Source: UBA6115 sp040776985
Lineage (GTDB): Bacteria > Bacillota > Clostridia > Christensenellales > Aristaeellaceae
Direction of reading: 5' to 3'
Length of the DNA: 64,000 nucleotides
Assembly (NCBI GenBank): GCA_040776985.1
Contig: JAXGZL010000001.1
Coordinates: 868,001 to 932,000, forward strand
Shown: positions 24,407 to 33,207 of the stretch, in pieces
How positions within the stretch are numbered: position 1 is the stretch's first letter
How the letters are laid out: every line of letters begins with the position of its first letter
Position numbers and translations under genes: made by a program
The notes under the pieces: model-generated
What the model was told of the DNA's origin: nothing
The model's input: the letters and a program-made list of their open reading frames with translations, nothing else
The model's database searches: none

Positions 24407-25255
24407 TTATTTCTCCCCCTGCTGCATCAGGAGGCAGTTGTCCTCCCTGGCCCGGTTCTCATATTCCTCATAGATGCGGTTGCGGCTGATCACCTCGTCA
24501 AAGTCCACCTGGTGGCCGTCAAAGTCGGGACCATCCACGCAGGCGAACTTCACCTTGCCGCCCACCGTCAGCCGGCAGCCGCCGCACATGCCGGTGCCGT
24601 CCACCATGATGGGGTTCATGGAAACCACCGTTTTCACCCCGTATTTCTGGGTGAGACGGCTTACGAACTTCATCATCACCAGGGGGCCGATGGCGATCAC
24701 CTCGTCATACTGGTGCCCCTCCTTGATCAGTTTTTCCAGGGCGTCGGTCACCAGGCCGTGGCTGCCGTAGCTGCCGTCATCGGTCATCACCTCCAGGTGG
24801 TCGCTCACCCTTCTGAAGTCCTCCTCCAGAAAGACCAGGTCCCCGCTTCTGAAGCCGATGATGCTGTGCACCTCGCAGCCCTCCTCATGCAGGGTTCTGG
24901 CCACCGGGAAGGCGATGGCGCAGCCCACGCCGCCCCCCACCACGCAGACCTTTTTCAGGCCCTCGGTTTCAGTGGCCTTGCCCAGGGGCCCCACAAAGTC
25001 GTGCAGGCTGTCCCCGGCGTTCAGGCTGTCCAGCTCCATCGTGCCCGCCCCCACCACCTGGTAGACGATGCTGACCGTGCCCTTGTCCCGGTCCTGATCG
25101 TGGATTGTCAGGGGGATGCGCTCGGAATGGTCCTTGGCCCTGAGGATAATGAACTGCCCGGCTTGGGCCTTGCGGGCCACCAGCGGCGCCTGGATCACCA
25201 TTTTGGAAGCGTTGCCGGAAAGGGATGTTTTTTCAAGGATGGAATAGGTTTGCAT
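24407..25255 (-). CDS. nfnA: NfnA-type sulfide/dihydroorotate dehydrogenase-like FAD/NAD-binding subunit
   Basis: 282 residues: FAD-binding beta-barrel (about 1-95), NAD-binding domain with VVGGGVGCAIAFPVA (about 103-117), and a C-terminal 2Fe-2S segment MCGGCRLTVGGKVKFACVDGP. Partner of the downstream NfnB in moving electrons between NADH, NADPH and ferredoxin. ATG 25255 has GGAGGA 4-5 bases upstream. The upstream YgjP-like gene overlaps its start by 23 bases. Confidence 0.87.
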   Translation of the reverse strand: MQTYSILEKTSLSGNASKMVIQAPLVARKAQAGQFIILRAKDHSERIPLTIHDQDRDKGTVSIVYQVVGAGTMELDSLNAGDSLHDFVGPLGKATETEGLKKVCVVGGGVGCAIAFPVARTLHEEGCEVHSIIGFRSGDLVFLEEDFRRVSDHLEVMTDDGSYGSHGLVTDALEKLIKEGHQYDEVIAIGPLVMMKFVSRLTQKYGVKTVVSMNPIMVDGTGMCGGCRLTVGGKVKFACVDGPDFDGHQVDFDEVISRNRIYEEYENRAREDNCLLMQQGEK

Positions 25256-25778
25256 TTTTCTCCTCCATGGCACAGGTTTTAAGCAGTTGGGCCCGCTGGC
25301 GGTGGTCTGGCATCAGATCATCCAGCAGGGCATAGAAGGCGGGGGAATGGTTCAGCTCAATCAAATGGGCCACCTCATGGGCGACCACGTATTCAACGGC
25401 GCTGAAGGGGTACCTCATCAGCCGCCAGGAAAAGCACAGGCCGCCCTTGGTGTTGCAGCTGCCAAAGCGCTTTCTGGCGCTGGTGAACTTTACATAGCTG
25501 GGCTTGACCTGAAGAAGATCTGCAAAACGGGCCACCAGGCCCGGCAGAACGGCCTGCGCCTCCTGCCTGAGTTTTGCCGCTTCCTCGGGACTGGGCTCCG
25601 GTAAATGGCAGCGCGGCTTTGCCAGGTGCTTTTTGATCCAGCCCTCCTTGGAGGCCACGAAGCGGTCCACCGCTTCCCGGGGCAGGCGCTGGGGCGCCCG
25701 GGCGATCAGCTCCCCTTCCGCGCTGATTTCAAGCGCCAGGGTGCGCCGGCTGCTTCTGACCAGGCGATAGGTAAGCAT
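25233..25778 (-). CDS. YgjP/DUF45-type zinc metallopeptidase-domain protein
   Basis: 181 residues. The zinc-site motif VVAHEVAHLIELNHSPAFY gives HExxH plus the third His of the DUF45 (YgjP) family; the preceding RKRFGSCNTKGGLCFSWRL is also a family signature. Function is unsettled, with links to SprT-like or M48-like proteases. ATG 25778 has no strong SD, and it lies 23 bases after the J-domain gene. The 3' end runs into nfnA. Confidence 0.83.
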   Translation of the reverse strand: MLTYRLVRSSRRTLALEISAEGELIARAPQRLPREAVDRFVASKEGWIKKHLAKPRCHLPEPSPEEAAKLRQEAQAVLPGLVARFADLLQVKPSYVKFTSARKRFGSCNTKGGLCFSWRLMRYPFSAVEYVVAHEVAHLIELNHSPAFYALLDDLMPDHRQRAQLLKTCAMEEKNANLFHP

Positions 25779-25801
25779 CAAAAAAAGCGGCCTTCGCCCG
25801 C

Positions 25802-26335
25802 TTAGTTGCCGTGCCGGGCAAACAGGGAGCGGGCTTTTCCCGCCAGTTTGCCAGAGAGGGTGCGGGAGCGCTTCAGGGCCATTTCAGCGGCCAGCGCCTC
25901 CCGGCGGTAGTTTCGGTTGTCCGGATCCAGCCGCACGGCGGCCCGCCAGGCCTGGTGGGCGCCGATAAAGTCCTTCAGCCCCAGCAGGCTTTCCCCCTGC
26001 AGGGCGTGCCACTCCGCGTCCTTGCTCTCCGAGCGGTTCAGCTGGAACAGCGCCATGCCGTATTCCTTGCGCAGCAGCAGGTTGCGGGCCCAGTACTTGG
26101 CCTGGGCCACCGGCAGGGTGGGGGTGGGGGATTTTCTTGATTCCAGGGATTTCAGGCACTGGGCATAGGCCAGGTTGATGCTGATCAGCTCCTGCTGCCC
26201 GGCCTGCTGCTGGGCAGGGTCCCTGAACTGATCCGGATGATAGGCTTTGACCAGCTTCCGGTAGGCGCTTCTGATGTCGGCCTCGCCGGCATCCGGGCGC
26301 AGGCCCAGGCGCTCAAATGCGGTTTGCATCGCCAT
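25802..26335 (-). CDS. J-domain protein
   Basis: 177 residues. The N-terminal J domain (about 5-60) contains the required HPD tripeptide in KAYHPDQFRD, so it should stimulate an Hsp70. The rest is helical with TPR-like spacing (about 85-150: LLRKEYGMALFQLNRSE, ALQGESLLGLKDFIGAHQAW). No Gly/Phe or zinc-finger region, so not DnaJ itself. GGAGG is 3 bases from this ATG and 9 from an in-frame ATG at 26329, which may be the true start. Overlaps murA by 23 bases. Confidence 0.8.
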   Translation of the reverse strand: MAMQTAFERLGLRPDAGEADIRSAYRKLVKAYHPDQFRDPAQQQAGQQELISINLAYAQCLKSLESRKSPTPTLPVAQAKYWARNLLLRKEYGMALFQLNRSESKDAEWHALQGESLLGLKDFIGAHQAWRAAVRLDPDNRNYRREALAAEMALKRSRTLSGKLAGKARSLFARHGN

Positions 26336-27608
26336 TTTCCTCCAGATCCAGGGGGGCGCGGTGGATCTTGGCCCCCAGGTCGTTCAGCTTGGTCTCCAGA
26401 TGCTCATAGCCCCGGGCAATGTTCCCCGGGTTGTACACCTCGGTGATGCCGTTGGCCATCAGGCCCGCAATCACCAGGGCGGCGCCGCCCCTGAGGTCGC
26501 TGGCGTAAACCGGCGCGCCGTGCAGCTCCGGCACCCCCTCGATATAGGCGATCCGCCCGTTGATGTTGGACTTGGCGCCCATTTTGCGCATCTCGTCCAG
26601 GTGCTTGAAGCGGGATTCAAAGATATTCTCGATGACCTCGCTGTTGCCCATGGCCCGGGTCAACAGGGCGCTCATGGGGGCTTGCAGGTCGGTGGGGAAG
26701 CCGGGGTATTCCTGGGTGGACAGCCGGATGGCCCGGTGCCCCTGGCGCAGGCTCACCTGGATGATGTCGTCCTGGCTGGTCACCATGACGCCCATCTCAA
26801 GCAGCTTCGCCGTCAGGGCCTCCATATGGGTGGGGATGCAGCCGTGCAGGGTGACATTGCCCCGGGTGGCCGCGGCCGCGATCATCAGGGTGCCGGCCTC
26901 AATCTGGTCCGGAATCACCGTGTAGTTGGCGCCGCTCAGGCGGCTGACGCCCTTGATGCGGATGGTGTCCGTCCCGGCGCCGCGGATGCGCGCGCCGATG
27001 CGGTTCAAAAAGTTGGCGGTGTCAACGATGTGGGGCTCCCGGGCGCAGTTGGTCATCACGGTGTCGCCCTCAGCCCGGCAGGCGGCCAGCATCACGTTGA
27101 TGGTGCCGCCCACGGTGACCATGTCAAAGTTGATGTGGGCGCCTTTCAGCTTGCCCTCCAGCACGATCATGCCGTTCTCGTCCCGGATGGATGCGCCCAG
27201 GGCCCTGAAGCCCTTGAGGTGCTGATCAATGGGCCGGCTGCCCAGGTCGCAGCCACCGGGGTAGCCCACCTCCGCCCGGCCGTATCGCCCCAAAAGGGCG
27301 CCCATCAGGTAGTAGCTGGCCCGCATCCGCTGGCTGTAAACAAACGGAACCGCCAGGGTGTTTACCCCGGTGGGATCAATGGCCATCTGCTTCTGATCCG
27401 GCTGCCAGTCCACCTTGGCGCCCAGGTGTTTTAAAATACGATATAAAACCCGGATATCTTCGATAGCCGGGAGGTTGTCAATGACACAGGGCCCCTCCGC
27501 CAGCAGCACTGCCGGCACCACAGCCAGGGAGGTGTTCTTGCCGCCGGAGACCAAGGTCTCGCCTACCAGTTCCCGGCCGCCGTCAATCACCAGTTTGTAA
27601 TCAGGCAT
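26313..27608 (-). CDS. murA: UDP-N-acetylglucosamine 1-carboxyvinyltransferase
   Basis: 431 residues. First committed step of peptidoglycan synthesis: transfer of enolpyruvate from PEP to UDP-GlcNAc. Catalytic C120 is in GYPGGCDLGSRPID (so fosfomycin-sensitive in principle) and K24 in SGGKNTSLA. ATG 27608 is preferred; an upstream in-frame TTG at 27617 would lie 2 bases from GGAGG. It has its own promoter in the 93-bp gap after sbcC. Confidence 0.94.
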   Translation of the reverse strand: MPDYKLVIDGGRELVGETLVSGGKNTSLAVVPAVLLAEGPCVIDNLPAIEDIRVLYRILKHLGAKVDWQPDQKQMAIDPTGVNTLAVPFVYSQRMRASYYLMGALLGRYGRAEVGYPGGCDLGSRPIDQHLKGFRALGASIRDENGMIVLEGKLKGAHINFDMVTVGGTINVMLAACRAEGDTVMTNCAREPHIVDTANFLNRIGARIRGAGTDTIRIKGVSRLSGANYTVIPDQIEAGTLMIAAAATRGNVTLHGCIPTHMEALTAKLLEMGVMVTSQDDIIQVSLRQGHRAIRLSTQEYPGFPTDLQAPMSALLTRAMGNSEVIENIFESRFKHLDEMRKMGAKSNINGRIAYIEGVPELHGAPVYASDLRGGAALVIAGLMANGITEVYNPGNIARGYEHLETKLNDLGAKIHRAPLDLEENGDANRI

Positions 27609-27639
27609 CCGCCACAAAACCTCCAGTGTAGTTGCCCAA

Positions 27640-27669
27640 AGTATATCATAGCGTTGAAAAGAAAGTAAA
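27640..27669 (-). promoter_or_regulatory. sigma-A-like promoter of murA
   Basis: Minus strand TTTACT, 18-base spacer, TATACT, followed by a short leader with GGAGG. The flanks are AT-rich against a GC-rich background. Confidence 0.55.
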
Positions 27670-27701
27670 GTTGACCCTTCACAATCCCATATAAATGCGC
27701 A

Positions 27702-30470
27702 TTATCCGGGGATGATCCGGACCTCGCTTCCGCGCCCCGCGCTCTTTTTGACCACCACCTGCTTTTCGATACGCTCCTTCAGCTCCGCCACGTGGGAGAT
27801 GATGCCCACCAGCACCTGGCTGCGGGCCAGGGAGTGAAGCGCCTTCATGGACTGGCTCAGCGCGTTCTGGTCCAGGGAGCCAAAGCCCTCATCCACAAAC
27901 ATGGTGGACAGCCGGATGCCCCCGGCGCTGGACTGGATCTCGTCCGACAGCCCCAGGGCCAGGGAGAGGGAGGCCATGAAGGATTCGCCGCCGGACAGGC
28001 TGCCCACCTCCCGGTGGCTGCCGTTGTAGTGGTCAAGCACCATCAGGTCAAGGCCGGTCTGGCTGCGCCGGTCAAGCGCCTCCAGGCTGCGGCGCAGCTC
28101 ATACTGGCCGTCTGACATGGTTTTCAGCCTCAGGTTGGCCCGCCGGATCACCCGGTCGAAATAGAAGCCCTGGGCATAGGTTTCCAGCATGATCTTGTCC
28201 TTGCCCTGCAGGGTGCCGTTGGCGGTATCCGACAGGTTTTTGATGAAGGCCCATTCCCGGCTGACCCGGGACAATTCCTTCTGCTGCCGGGCAATGCCGG
28301 AAAGCGCCTGCCGGTTGGCGTTTTGCTGTATGTTCAGCTGCCTGATCCGCTGGTTGATGCCGGTCTTTTGGGCGTTCAGGCTTGTTTGCCGCGCCTCCAC
28401 CTGCGCCATGTCCACCGGGGAGCTGCTTTCCAGCTGCGCCTTCAGGGCGAATGCTCTTTCCTGCAGGCCTTTTTGCTCAAGAAGCTGCTGGTTCAGCGCC
28501 TGCTGGCTGACCTCCGCCTGTTTGACAAGCTGCTGCCGCGCGGCGTCCAGGGAGGCGATCGTCCGCTCTGCCGTCAGGCGGTTCTCAAAGGGCAGCTGAA
28601 GGGTTTCCTGCCGGATGCCTTCCTCCAGCACCGCCTGTTCCCGGGCCTGCCCCGCGATCTGGCTTTGCAGCGTGGTCAGCTTCAGGGCGGATTGTTCCAG
28701 GGCCTTTTCCTTCAGCGGGATGTGCTGCTCCAGCGCTTTCCGGCGCTGGTCCAGGCGCTGTTCCTGCTGCAGAAGCGTTTGTTGCTGGCTGATCGCCGCC
28801 TCGTTCTGGCTGGCGAGGTGATCCAGGCGCTGCTGGAACCCCTCCAGGCTGTCCCCTATATCCAGCTGGGCGGCCAGGTCCCCGATCTCCTCCTGACGCC
28901 GGCTGGTCTCGCTGACCAGGGCGTGGGCCTGTTCGCTGAGCCGGGCAGCCTGCTGGCGGGCCTGCTCCGCCTTTTTCCGCGCCTCCTGCACCAATTGCTG
29001 GCTGGGCGCGTCCGGGGCGCTCCGGGCGGGGGCGGGATGCTCCAGGGCGCCGCAGACCGGGCAGGGAGCGCCTGGGCGCAGGGAATCCGCCAGGATGCCG
29101 GCCTGGGCGTCCAGGAAATGGGCGGACAGCCGCTCGTGCTGCTCAATGTCCTGCGCGGCCTGTTGGCTGGCCTTTTGGTATTGGCGCTGGACGCTCTCCA
29201 GCTCCTGCTGTTTTTTCAGAAAGGCGCTGTAAAGCCGCTCCAGCTCTGATATGCGCTGTGCCTTTTGCTGCAGTTCCCGGATATGGTTGGCCAGCTCCAC
29301 CAGCCTGGAGGGGGCGCCGGACAGCGTCTTCAGCTCCTCCCGTTCTGTGGCGAGGTTTTTGCTTTGCTGTTCCTGCTCCCGGCTTCCGGCTTCCAGGACG
29401 GACTTTTGTTCCTTCAGGCTTTGCGTCAGGGCGCCCAGCCGGGCCTGCTGTGTCTCCAGCTGCTGAAAACGGGGCAGCAGGGCCCGCAGGGCGGCCTGCT
29501 CATCCGCCATGGCCTGGGCCTCCGGCAGGCGGGCTGCCGCCTTTTGCTGCTGTTCCCGAAGGGTAGGCAGCGCCTCCTCCGCCTTCTTCAGGGCGTCATG
29601 GCTCTGTTTCAGCGCGGTTTCCAGGCGCTGGCGCTGCTCGTGCAGGGTGGCCAGCCTGTTTTCCTGGGCCAGCAGGGCTTCCGTCTGGGCCAGCGCCTCC
29701 TCCGCCTCCGCCAGCCTTTCCCCGCCCTTTTCGATGAGGATTGTCAGCAGGCTTTCCACCTGCTCCGGCTGCAGCGCGCCCTCCCTGGCCTTCAGGACCT
29801 GCAGGGACAGCCCGTCCTCCTCCTCCCACTGGATGGCCTGGCAGTGGAAGCGGATGCCCTGATTTAGCTCATCATATCGGGCCTTCCTCCCGCTGGCCTC
29901 CTGCTTGAGCTTTTCCTGCAGACGGTCAAAAAGGCCGGTGCCAAATATCTGCCGGAACAGGGTCTTGCGTTCTTCGGTGGAGGCCACCAGCAGCCTCAAA
30001 AAATCCCCCTGGGCGATCATGGCCACCCGGGTAAACTGCTCCCGGTCAATGCGCAAAAGGGCCCTGATGCATTCGTTGACCTCCCGGGGTTTGGTGACCA
30101 GCCGGCCGTCCGGCAGATGGATCTCCGCCTCGGCCGGTTGATTGACCAGGCCCTCCCCCCGTTTGGCGGGGCGCATCTGGTCGGGGCTGCGGCGGATGGT
30201 GTAGTGCCTGCCGCCATACTCAAAGACCATTTCAACAAAGGTGGGGCAGTTGTCCCTGGCGTATTTGCTGCGCAGCATGCTGACCTTGCGGGTCTGCCCG
30301 CTGGGCTCCCCGTACAGGGCATAGGTGATGGCGTCAAACAGGGTGGTTTTGCCGGCCCCCGTGTCCCCGGTGATCAGGTACAGGCCGCTTTCGCCCAGCT
30401 GGCCCAGGTCAATGGTGGTTTCATCCGCGTAGGGGCCAAAGGCGGACAGGGTCAGGGAAAGGGGCCTCAT
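27702..30470 (-). CDS. sbcC: exonuclease SbcC (Rad50-like ATPase)
   Basis: 922 residues. Walker A GDTGAGKTT (35-43) at the N terminus, two long Gln/Glu/Leu-rich coiled-coil arms, a zinc-hook CPVC near residue 470 at the apex, and a C-terminal LSGGESFMASLSLALGLSD signature plus Walker B MFVDEGFGSLD. With SbcD it forms the nuclease that processes DNA ends and hairpins. Starts in an ATGA overlap with sbcD. Confidence 0.94.
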   Translation of the reverse strand: MRPLSLTLSAFGPYADETTIDLGQLGESGLYLITGDTGAGKTTLFDAITYALYGEPSGQTRKVSMLRSKYARDNCPTFVEMVFEYGGRHYTIRRSPDQMRPAKRGEGLVNQPAEAEIHLPDGRLVTKPREVNECIRALLRIDREQFTRVAMIAQGDFLRLLVASTEERKTLFRQIFGTGLFDRLQEKLKQEASGRKARYDELNQGIRFHCQAIQWEEEDGLSLQVLKAREGALQPEQVESLLTILIEKGGERLAEAEEALAQTEALLAQENRLATLHEQRQRLETALKQSHDALKKAEEALPTLREQQQKAAARLPEAQAMADEQAALRALLPRFQQLETQQARLGALTQSLKEQKSVLEAGSREQEQQSKNLATEREELKTLSGAPSRLVELANHIRELQQKAQRISELERLYSAFLKKQQELESVQRQYQKASQQAAQDIEQHERLSAHFLDAQAGILADSLRPGAPCPVCGALEHPAPARSAPDAPSQQLVQEARKKAEQARQQAARLSEQAHALVSETSRRQEEIGDLAAQLDIGDSLEGFQQRLDHLASQNEAAISQQQTLLQQEQRLDQRRKALEQHIPLKEKALEQSALKLTTLQSQIAGQAREQAVLEEGIRQETLQLPFENRLTAERTIASLDAARQQLVKQAEVSQQALNQQLLEQKGLQERAFALKAQLESSSPVDMAQVEARQTSLNAQKTGINQRIRQLNIQQNANRQALSGIARQQKELSRVSREWAFIKNLSDTANGTLQGKDKIMLETYAQGFYFDRVIRRANLRLKTMSDGQYELRRSLEALDRRSQTGLDLMVLDHYNGSHREVGSLSGGESFMASLSLALGLSDEIQSSAGGIRLSTMFVDEGFGSLDQNALSQSMKALHSLARSQVLVGIISHVAELKERIEKQVVVKKSAGRGSEVRIIPG

Positions 30471-31603
30471 GGCATGTCCTCCTTCAGCTGGTCGATCAGG
30501 CTGATCAGGTAATCCTGCTGTTCCTCCGTCAGGGGCAGGTTGTTCTGCGCCTCATACAGGGTTTCAAAAAGGGACAGGGGGGTGAGCGCCTCCTCATCCG
30601 CCGGCTGCATCAGGCTGGCCTGTTCCCGGGTTCTGGCGTTGTCATAGTCCAGGCGCATCAGCCGGGGATAGGTCTTGCGCAGCTGATGGATGGCGTCCGG
30701 CTGATCCTCCTCGTCCGTCAGGGTGATGCGGTAGTAGTGGTCCAGGTTGAGGCGCTCAAAGTATTCGGGGCTGCTCAGCTGCTGAAAGCTGCCCCTTATT
30801 TCCACCAGGTCCCGCAGCGGGGTGAGGGGGAGCTGGCTGATGGATACCTCGCCCTTTGGCCCCATGTCCACCCGGGTGATGGTCTTTTGGTGCCCCGCCT
30901 CTGAAAAGGAGTATTTCAGCGGGGAGCCGCAGTAGCGCAGGCTGTCCCGCCCGATCCGCTGGGGCCGGTGCAGGTGGCCCAGGGCCACATAGTCAAAGGG
31001 GGCAAAGACGACGGCGTCCACATTGTCCGCCCCGCCGACGGAGAACTCCTCCGATTCGCTGGTGACCCCGCCGGTGATGAACTGATGGCACAGCAGCACA
31101 TTGCGTTTCATGGGGTCTGGCGCCGCCGCCTCAATCACCACCCGGACAGCGTCCGTCCAGCTGTCCACGGCCTTGTCCGGGAAGGCCTTCCTGACCATGG
31201 CGGGGCGGATGAAGGGAAGCAGGAAAAGGTCAATCTCCCCGTGCTCATCCCTGAGGCTGTGCCTTGTCATCTGCCCGGTAAAGCCGGGGGCGATGTGGAT
31301 GCCGGAAGGGGCAATCAGGCGGGCGCCGTGGGCCAGGCGGTCGGCTGAGTCATGGTTGCCGCTGATCACATAGGCCTGGATGCCCCGCGCGTTCAGGCCC
31401 ACCAGGAAATCATCAAACAGCCGTAGCGCCTCCGCCGGGGCAACGCCCCGGTCAAACACATCCCCCGCAATCAGCACGCACTGGGGCCGCTCCCGGTCCG
31501 CCATGGCCAGGATGTCCTTCAAAACATGCGCCTGCTCCTCCAGCATGGAAAACTCATGCACCGACTTCCCCAGATGCAGATCCGACAGATGAAAAAACCT
31601 CAC
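30467..31603 (-). CDS. sbcD: exonuclease SbcD (Mre11-like nuclease)
   Basis: 378 residues. The phosphoesterase motifs are in order: SDLHLGKS, AGDVFDRGV, SGNHDSADRL and GHLHRPQ. GTG 31603 is taken as start because AAGGAG lies 8 bases before it and family members begin at this point (RFFHLSDLHLG); the extra 35 upstream codons have no homology that I recognise. A TATAAT on the minus strand (31641-31646) could be the -10. Confidence 0.92.
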   Translation of the reverse strand: MRFFHLSDLHLGKSVHEFSMLEEQAHVLKDILAMADRERPQCVLIAGDVFDRGVAPAEALRLFDDFLVGLNARGIQAYVISGNHDSADRLAHGARLIAPSGIHIAPGFTGQMTRHSLRDEHGEIDLFLLPFIRPAMVRKAFPDKAVDSWTDAVRVVIEAAAPDPMKRNVLLCHQFITGGVTSESEEFSVGGADNVDAVVFAPFDYVALGHLHRPQRIGRDSLRYCGSPLKYSFSEAGHQKTITRVDMGPKGEVSISQLPLTPLRDLVEIRGSFQQLSSPEYFERLNLDHYYRITLTDEEDQPDAIHQLRKTYPRLMRLDYDNARTREQASLMQPADEEALTPLSLFETLYEAQNNLPLTEEQQDYLISLIDQLKEDMP

Positions 31604-31667
31604 TAATGGCACTCCTTGTTGGTTGGTCAATCTCCTGTTTATTATAGCGGTTTGGGCGGGATAATGC

Positions 31668-31703
31668 GACATGGAGGGGTTCCGGCCGGAACCCCTCCAT
31701 GTC
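31668..31703. repeat. 36-bp perfect palindrome
   Basis: Both 18-base arms match exactly with no central spacer; the centre is CCGGCCGG. It lies between the tetR stop and the sbcD promoter region. It could fold into a strong RNA hairpin ending the tetR transcript, but no U-tract follows on either strand, so it is not a standard intrinsic terminator. Confidence 0.85.
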
Positions 31704-31720
31704 ATCAATGTTAATACCTG

Positions 31721-32314
31721 TTATTCTTTCTCCCGCCTCAGCAGCCCGTGCTCCAGCAGCTTCATCACCTCGTCCACCACATGGTCCAGGTCGGCGTGCT
31801 TGTCGAAGAAGACGTACTTCAGGCCGATGAAGTTGGAGACGCCCATCAGGAAGTAGGCCATCACTGTGGTGTCCATGTCGGTCAGCTCGTCTGACACCTG
31901 GTCCAGTTGCGCCTTGTAGCGCTGGGCGAAGGTTTCGTAGTAGTGGACAAAGAGTTTGGGGTTGATGTAGAGGGATTCCCAGATGATGTTGTACATGTGA
32001 GGCTTGCGCCTGACATGCTTGAGAAATGCCAGCAGGCCCTCCCGCTCGATCTGAAGGCGGTCGGTGAGCCCTTCGGTGTGCTTGGCGATGTTCTTCCTGA
32101 TCTGGTGGCCGTACTGCTTCAAAAGGTGGCAGTAGAGGGAGTATTTATCCTCAAAGTAAATATAGATCGTTCCCGGGGCCACCTTAGCCCTGAGGGCGAT
32201 GTCGTTGATGCTGGTGTTGTAGTAGCCTTTGCGGCCAAACTCTGTTTCCGCCGCCCGGATGATGTTGTTCATGGTGGCCATTCCCCGGGCGGTTTTGGGG
32301 CTGGTGGTGGACAT
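31721..32314 (-). CDS. TetR/AcrR-family transcriptional regulator
   Basis: 197 residues. The N-terminal helix-turn-helix (about 17-63) reads IIRAAETEFGRKGYYNTS then KVAPGTIYIYFEDKYSLY, as in FadR/YsiA-like TetR regulators that sense acyl-CoAs. The C-terminal ligand domain is about 80-197. It has its own promoter and lies directly downstream of the thiolase-to-hydrolase block, so it is the natural candidate for controlling that block. Confidence 0.88.
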   Translation of the reverse strand: MSTTSPKTARGMATMNNIIRAAETEFGRKGYYNTSINDIALRAKVAPGTIYIYFEDKYSLYCHLLKQYGHQIRKNIAKHTEGLTDRLQIEREGLLAFLKHVRRKPHMYNIIWESLYINPKLFVHYYETFAQRYKAQLDQVSDELTDMDTTVMAYFLMGVSNFIGLKYVFFDKHADLDHVVDEVMKLLEHGLLRREKE

Positions 32315-32351
32315 GGTTGCTTCAACACTCCTGATGAATTGGATGAGGTGG

Positions 32352-32380
32352 ATTGTAGTCGAAAAACCCGGTTTTGTAAA
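32352..32380 (-). promoter_or_regulatory. promoter of the TetR-family gene with internal palindrome
   Basis: Minus strand TTTACA, 17-base spacer, TACAAT. The spacer contains the palindrome AAAACC-C-GGTTTT (32363-32375), which may be a binding site for the regulator itself. Confidence 0.6.
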
Positions 32381-32381
32381 A

Positions 32382-33194
32382 TCAGATGCCTTCCACCGGA
32401 TCCCGGTGGCAGAACCATCCCATGGCCAGGGAGATGAACAGTTCCGGCCGCTCCAGGATCAGCACATGCCCGGTCCGGGGCAGGGTGAGGAGCTCAGCGC
32501 CCTGGATGCCCCGGACGATGCGGGTCTGCTCCCAGGGCATCATCACCAGGTCCTCCTCCGGCGCCAGCACCAGGGTGGGGCAGGCGACGCGGTGCAGCCT
32601 GTCCCTTAAGTCAAAGGCCATGATGGACTGGATCAGCCGGCGCATCCGGGCCAGAAAATCGGGGCTTGCAAAGGCGGTTGATTCCAGGACTTTCCGGCGC
32701 TCCTCCATCCAGGCCGCCTTTTCCTGCTGAAAAGTGGCGCCGTAGAACAGGGGAATGGTGGCGGTGTAGAAGGCCTGTGGGCTGGCGGTGGCATGCACCC
32801 AGGATTCGCACATGTCCCGGAACAGGGGGTCGGTATAGGCCCGGGTGGCCGCCAGCAGCAGCCTGTCCACCCTTTCGGGCGCCTCCGTCGCCAGCTGCAG
32901 GGCCAGCGCCCCGCCGTAGGAGGTGCCCAGCACCGACACGCTGTCCAGCTTCAGGTGATCCAGGAAGGCCAGCAGCATTTTCCCCTGCTCCTTCATGGTG
33001 TAGCCCTCTGGGAAGGCCGCGCTTTGCCCCTGGTCCATCAGGTCCAGCAGGATCAGCCGGTGCTGCCGGGAAAAGGCCTTCACAAAGGGGGCCCAGCTGG
33101 CGGTGGACATCATGACGCCGTTTAACAGCAGCAGCGGATGTCCCTGGCCATGTTCCTCATAGTAAATATCCTTGCCTTGGTATGAAAAGATCAT
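32382..33194 (-). CDS. alpha/beta hydrolase (copy B)
   Basis: 270 residues. Nucleophile Ser in VLGTSYGGALAL (near residue 97), acid in APEEDLVM and His in RTGHVLILERPE complete the triad. The oxyanion region LLLLNGVMMSTASW is shared with copy A at 33208, to which it is clearly paralogous. Cytoplasmic (no signal peptide). Probably hydrolyses an ester or thioester linked to the substrate of the operon; 3-hydroxyacid oligomers are one guess. AAGGAG lies 7 bases before the ATG. Confidence 0.82.
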   Translation of the reverse strand: MIFSYQGKDIYYEEHGQGHPLLLLNGVMMSTASWAPFVKAFSRQHRLILLDLMDQGQSAAFPEGYTMKEQGKMLLAFLDHLKLDSVSVLGTSYGGALALQLATEAPERVDRLLLAATRAYTDPLFRDMCESWVHATASPQAFYTATIPLFYGATFQQEKAAWMEERRKVLESTAFASPDFLARMRRLIQSIMAFDLRDRLHRVACPTLVLAPEEDLVMMPWEQTRIVRGIQGAELLTLPRTGHVLILERPELFISLAMGWFCHRDPVEGI

Positions 33195-33207
33195 GGGCTG
33201 TCTCCTT

